Positions 6,401 to 9,297 of a stretch of DNA of 9,297 nucleotides are shown here, one piece after another. This DNA is from JBBRSC01 sp038245795 (lineage in GTDB: Bacteria; Actinomycetota; Acidimicrobiia; Acidimicrobiales; Microtrichaceae). The stretch lies in assembly GCA_038245795.1 (NCBI GenBank), contig JBBRSC010000129.1, forward strand, positions 1 through 9,297. Direction: 5' to 3'. A program made the position numbers and the translations under genes. Numbering within the stretch: the stretch's first letter is position 1; each line of letters begins with the position of its first letter. The notes under the pieces were generated by a model. The model was not told the origin of the DNA. It did no database searches and saw only the letters and a program-made list of their open reading frames with translations.

Positions 6401-9297
6401 AGCCACAAAGAAGTTCCCAGCTCGGCGCGAGCCGACTTCGCCGAATCGTCAGCATCGTCACGATCGCCGTTCTCGGCGCCCTGTGCCCGACGCTGCTACT
6501 GACCGCCGACGTCGCCAGCGCTGCGACCGTTCCGCAGGGCTTCCAAGACACCGTCACGCTGTCGGGACTCAATCTGCCGACGAACGTGGAGTTCGCGTCC
6601 GACGGACGAGTTTTCGTGACCGAGAAGCGCGGCGTTCTCAAGGCGTTCGATAGCCTCAATGACCCGTCGGCCGACGTCGTCATCGATCTGCGGACCAAGG
6701 TCAACAGCTACTGGGATCGTGGCTTGCTGGGCCTCGCCCTCGACCCGCAGTTCCCCGCTCAGCCCTACGTCTATGTCTCCTACACCTACGACCACCAGCT
6801 CGGCTCGGCAGCCCCGGCGCCGTTGTGGGGAACCCCGAATACCGACAGCGATACATGCCCCGAGCCCCAATCCAGCACCACCGGGTGCGTCGTGTCGGCG
6901 CGTGTGTCGCGCCTGACCCTGGCCGGGAACACCGCCACCAACGAGCAGGTCCTCGTCGAGGACTGGTGCGCGATGTATCCGAGCCACTCCATCGGCGACC
7001 TGGCCTTCGGTCCCGACGGTGCGTTGTACGCCGGCGGTGGAGATGGGGCCAGCTTCACCTTCGGCGATACCGGCCAGGGCGTCGGCGGCAATCAGTGCAA
7101 CGACCCCGTTGGTCCCGGCGGGGTGGTCGAAGGCGGCGTATTGCGCTCCCAAGACATCGAGACCCCCAACGATCCGACCGCGCTGAATGGCACCATCATC
7201 CGCATCGATCCCCAGACTGGCGCCGGGCGGGCCGGCAATCCCTATATCGGCAGCGCCGATCTGAACAAGAAGAAGGTCCTGGCATACGGGCTGCGCAATC
7301 CTTACCGCTTCACCTTCCGCCCCGGCACCAACGAGCTGTACACGACCGACATCGGCTGGGGTTCCGTTGAAGAGATCAACCGCATCAACGACGTCACCGC
7401 CGTGCCCGCCAACAACGCCAACAACTTCGGATGGCCGTGTTACGAGGGAGTTCAGCCGCAAGCGGCGTACAGCTCCGCCAACCTCCCGATCTGTACATCG
7501 TTGTACTCGCGTCCCGGCGCGGTCACGGCGCCGATCCTCACCTACAACCACACCGATCCGGTGGTGAACGGAGATGGCTGCCCCTCCGGGAGTTCGGCCC
7601 CAACGGGCCTCGCCTTCTACAGCGGTACGTCGTATCCCGCGGAGTATCACGGCGCGATGTTCTTCGCCGACTTCGCCCGCCAGTGCATCTGGTCAGTGTC
7701 ACCCGATCCGCTGACCGGACGACCCGATCCGTCCACGACGAAGTTGTTTGCCAGCGACGCCAAGAGTCCCGTCGAACTCGAGACCGGACCCAACGGGGAT
7801 CTCTTCTACCTGGAGATCATCGAGGGGACGCTGCGCCGCATCTCCTACGTGGGAGGCAACAAGGCGCCCGTCGTGAGCGTGTCGGCCACCTCGACCAGTG
7901 GCCTGGCGCCGCTCACCACCACGTTCACGGCGACCGCCACCGACCCGGACAATGACCCCGTGACCTTCGCGTGGGACACCAACGACGACGGCAAGTTCGA
8001 CAACGGCACCGGTCCCACCGTGACTGCCACGTATCCGACGGCCGGTGTCTTCACACCGGCGGTGCAAGCTCGCGACCCAAGTGGGGCCACCACGATCGCG
8101 CGCGCCGTCGTCAGCGTCGGCACCGCGCAGACTCAGCTCCCGCCTCCGGGCGCCGCGGCCTGGACTGCCAACGGTGGCGCGACCTTCAACGCCTGCGGTG
8201 TGCTTCTCAACGCAGCGACCACCCAGTACGCCTCGGCCAATGCCTGGTTGAACGCGACCATTCCGTCATCGTCGATCACGGCCTCATTTGACACCGTCAT
8301 CGGCCCTGGAACCGGCGCCGACGGGATGACCTTCTCCATCATCGACGGCTCGCAGCCGACATCCGTGAACGGTGGCAACGGCGGACAGCTGGGCTTCGGC
8401 GGGCTCCCCGGAGTGGCCGTCACCCTCGACACCTATCAAGGAGTCGGTGAACCGTCGGCCAACTTTGTGGGCGTTGCCACCAGCACGACACCGGGGACCC
8501 TCCAGTATTTCGTGACCGACAGCGCAATACCCACCCTCCGAAACGCCACAACCCACGTCGACGTGGTGGTGACGGCCGGACGCCTGCGGGTCTTCGTGGC
8601 CGGAACCGAAGCCATCGACACCAACATCACGCTGCCGCCAACTGTGCGGATCGGGTTCACCGCTGGCACCGGTGGCCTGGCCGATGCACACTCAGCATGC
8701 AACGTCTCGGTCTCCACCCCACCGCTGACGGCCGGCAACCTGGTCCCGTCCACCAACTTCGTCGACTTCGGCCAGGTCGAGGTCGGTCGGTCGGCGAACA
8801 ACTCGTTCACCTGGCGCAACATCGGCCAGCAACCCGTCGTCGTCGGAACCGTGACCCCGCCCACATCACCGTTTCAACCAACGACGTCATTGACCGCTGG
8901 ATCGATCGTCGCCCCCGGCCAGACCGTGACGCAGTCGATCCGCTTTCAACCGACAGCCCTCGGTGCGGCGAATGCCAACTTCGTTGTCGACCCGGCTGGC
9001 GCACAGCCTCCGGTCACGGTGGCATTGGCCGGAGTGGGTCTGCAGCCCACCGGTCCGTCAGCCGTCATCACCAGCCCAGCACCGACCTTCACCTGGGCTG
9101 TCGGTGACCCCGTGAACTTCTCAGGTGTTGCAACCGGGGCCAACGGTCAGCCATTGCCAGCCAGTGCCATGACGTGGCGAATCATCATGCATCACTGCTC
9201 GTCGCCCACCGTGTGCCACGAGCACATCATCAACGACTACCCCGGCGTTGCCACGGGGTCGTTCCTGGCACCCGACCACGACTACCCGAGCTATCTG
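6397..9297 (+). CDS. Exported sugar-dehydrogenase-like beta-propeller with PKD, L-type lectin and ASH-like domains (3' partial)
   Basis: An open frame of 967 codons without a stop, cut by the right edge. The ATG overlaps the preceding TGA (ATGA), with GGAAG at 6382-6386 as a plausible ribosome binding site. Residues 1-42 form a signal peptide: basic start, hydrophobic 17-36, ASA cleavage site. About 44-486 is a glucose/sorbosone-dehydrogenase-type six-bladed propeller: SHSIGDLAFGPDGALY (H197 at the catalytic-base position), YGLRNPYRF (R300, N301 at PQQ-contact positions) and TDIGWGSVEEIN. It has eight cysteines, probably in disulfides. About 489-575 is a PKD domain (ATDPDNDPVTFAWDTNDDG). About 584-773 is an L-type lectin-like domain (GADGMTFSIIDG, GGLPGVAVTLDTY) with C600 and C768 near its ends. 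About 779-882 is an ASH/choice-of-anchor-D-like Ig domain (VDFGQVEVG). From 886 a His/Cys-rich domain begins, of the sort following PKD modules in actinobacterial relatives. Propeller and PKD are clear, the others good. Enzymatic activity and sugar specificity are unproven. Confidence 0.9.
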   Translation, partial: MKPQRSSQLGASRLRRIVSIVTIAVLGALCPTLLLTADVASAATVPQGFQDTVTLSGLNLPTNVEFASDGRVFVTEKRGVLKAFDSLNDPSADVVIDLRTKVNSYWDRGLLGLALDPQFPAQPYVYVSYTYDHQLGSAAPAPLWGTPNTDSDTCPEPQSSTTGCVVSARVSRLTLAGNTATNEQVLVEDWCAMYPSHSIGDLAFGPDGALYAGGGDGASFTFGDTGQGVGGNQCNDPVGPGGVVEGGVLRSQDIETPNDPTALNGTIIRIDPQTGAGRAGNPYIGSADLNKKKVLAYGLRNPYRFTFRPGTNELYTTDIGWGSVEEINRINDVTAVPANNANNFGWPCYEGVQPQAAYSSANLPICTSLYSRPGAVTAPILTYNHTDPVVNGDGCPSGSSAPTGLAFYSGTSYPAEYHGAMFFADFARQCIWSVSPDPLTGRPDPSTTKLFASDAKSPVELETGPNGDLFYLEIIEGTLRRISYVGGNKAPVVSVSATSTSGLAPLTTTFTATATDPDNDPVTFAWDTNDDGKFDNGTGPTVTATYPTAGVFTPAVQARDPSGATTIARAVVSVGTAQTQLPPPGAAAWTANGGATFNACGVLLNAATTQYASANAWLNATIPSSSITASFDTVIGPGTGADGMTFSIIDGSQPTSVNGGNGGQLGFGGLPGVAVTLDTYQGVGEPSANFVGVATSTTPGTLQYFVTDSAIPTLRNATTHVDVVVTAGRLRVFVAGTEAIDTNITLPPTVRIGFTAGTGGLADAHSACNVSVSTPPLTAGNLVPSTNFVDFGQVEVGRSANNSFTWRNIGQQPVVVGTVTPPTSPFQPTTSLTAGSIVAPGQTVTQSIRFQPTALGAANANFVVDPAGAQPPVTVALAGVGLQPTGPSAVITSPAPTFTWAVGDPVNFSGVATGANGQPLPASAMTWRIIMHHCSSPTVCHEHIINDYPGVATGSFLAPDHDYPSYL

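Noticed and set aside
6496..7650. 384-codon minus-strand open frame opposite the beta-propeller region
   Set aside because: The plus-strand frame here encodes a signal peptide and a continuous propeller with family motifs. The minus-strand translation is Gly/Val/Arg-rich without motifs, a GC-bias shadow.
9214..9225. c-type heme site in the C-terminal domain of the large exported protein
   Set aside because: The cysteines are separated by five residues (C-x5-C-H), not two, so it is not a CxxCH motif.

Overview
The window looks like chromosomal DNA of a high-GC actinobacterium. Coding frames end strongly in G or C, TTG is used as a start, and the gene families (carboxylating crotonyl-CoA reductase, secreted sugar-dehydrogenase-like protein with a PKD module) are common in that phylum. 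An Acidimicrobiia-like marine or soil lineage is a guess, not shown by the sequence. There are no tRNA or rRNA genes, insertion sequences, CRISPR arrays or phage genes. Six genes fill almost all of it, and both ends cut through a gene.

Left part (1-3100). A GGDEF-EAL cyclic-di-GMP protein enters from the left edge on the plus strand and ends at 1315. It converges on, and overlaps by 12 bases, a minus-strand pair: a methylmalonyl/ethylmalonyl-CoA epimerase (1304-1714) and, 30 bases upstream of it, a crotonyl-CoA carboxylase/reductase (1745-3100). Together these two make and epimerise ethylmalonyl-CoA, the signature steps of the ethylmalonyl-CoA pathway for acetyl-CoA assimilation; the product can also serve as a polyketide extender unit.

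Middle (3101-3361). A divergent intergenic region of 261 bases. It holds a plausible plus-strand promoter (3215-3243), an extended imperfect hairpin around a perfect 12-base palindrome (3310-3339), a Shine-Dalgarno sequence (3351-3356) and, on the minus strand, a possible -10 box so close to the ccr start that a leaderless mRNA is plausible.

Right part (3362-9297). Three tightly packed plus-strand genes: a membrane GT2 glycosyltransferase with a QxxRW motif, a polytopic GT-C (ArnT/PMT-like) glycosyltransferase 9 bases downstream, and, overlapping that by four bases (ATGA), a large exported protein that runs off the right edge after 967 codons. That last protein is the most interesting item. 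It combines a PQQ-dependent glucose/sorbosone-dehydrogenase-type beta-propeller, a PKD domain, an L-type (legume-lectin-like) domain with altered metal-ligand positions, an ASH/choice-of-anchor-D-like Ig domain and a His/Cys-rich C-terminal domain. Two membrane glycosyltransferases coupled to a secreted, probably carbohydrate-binding protein suggest a cell-surface glycan or glycoprotein module, but no substrate can be read from the sequence.
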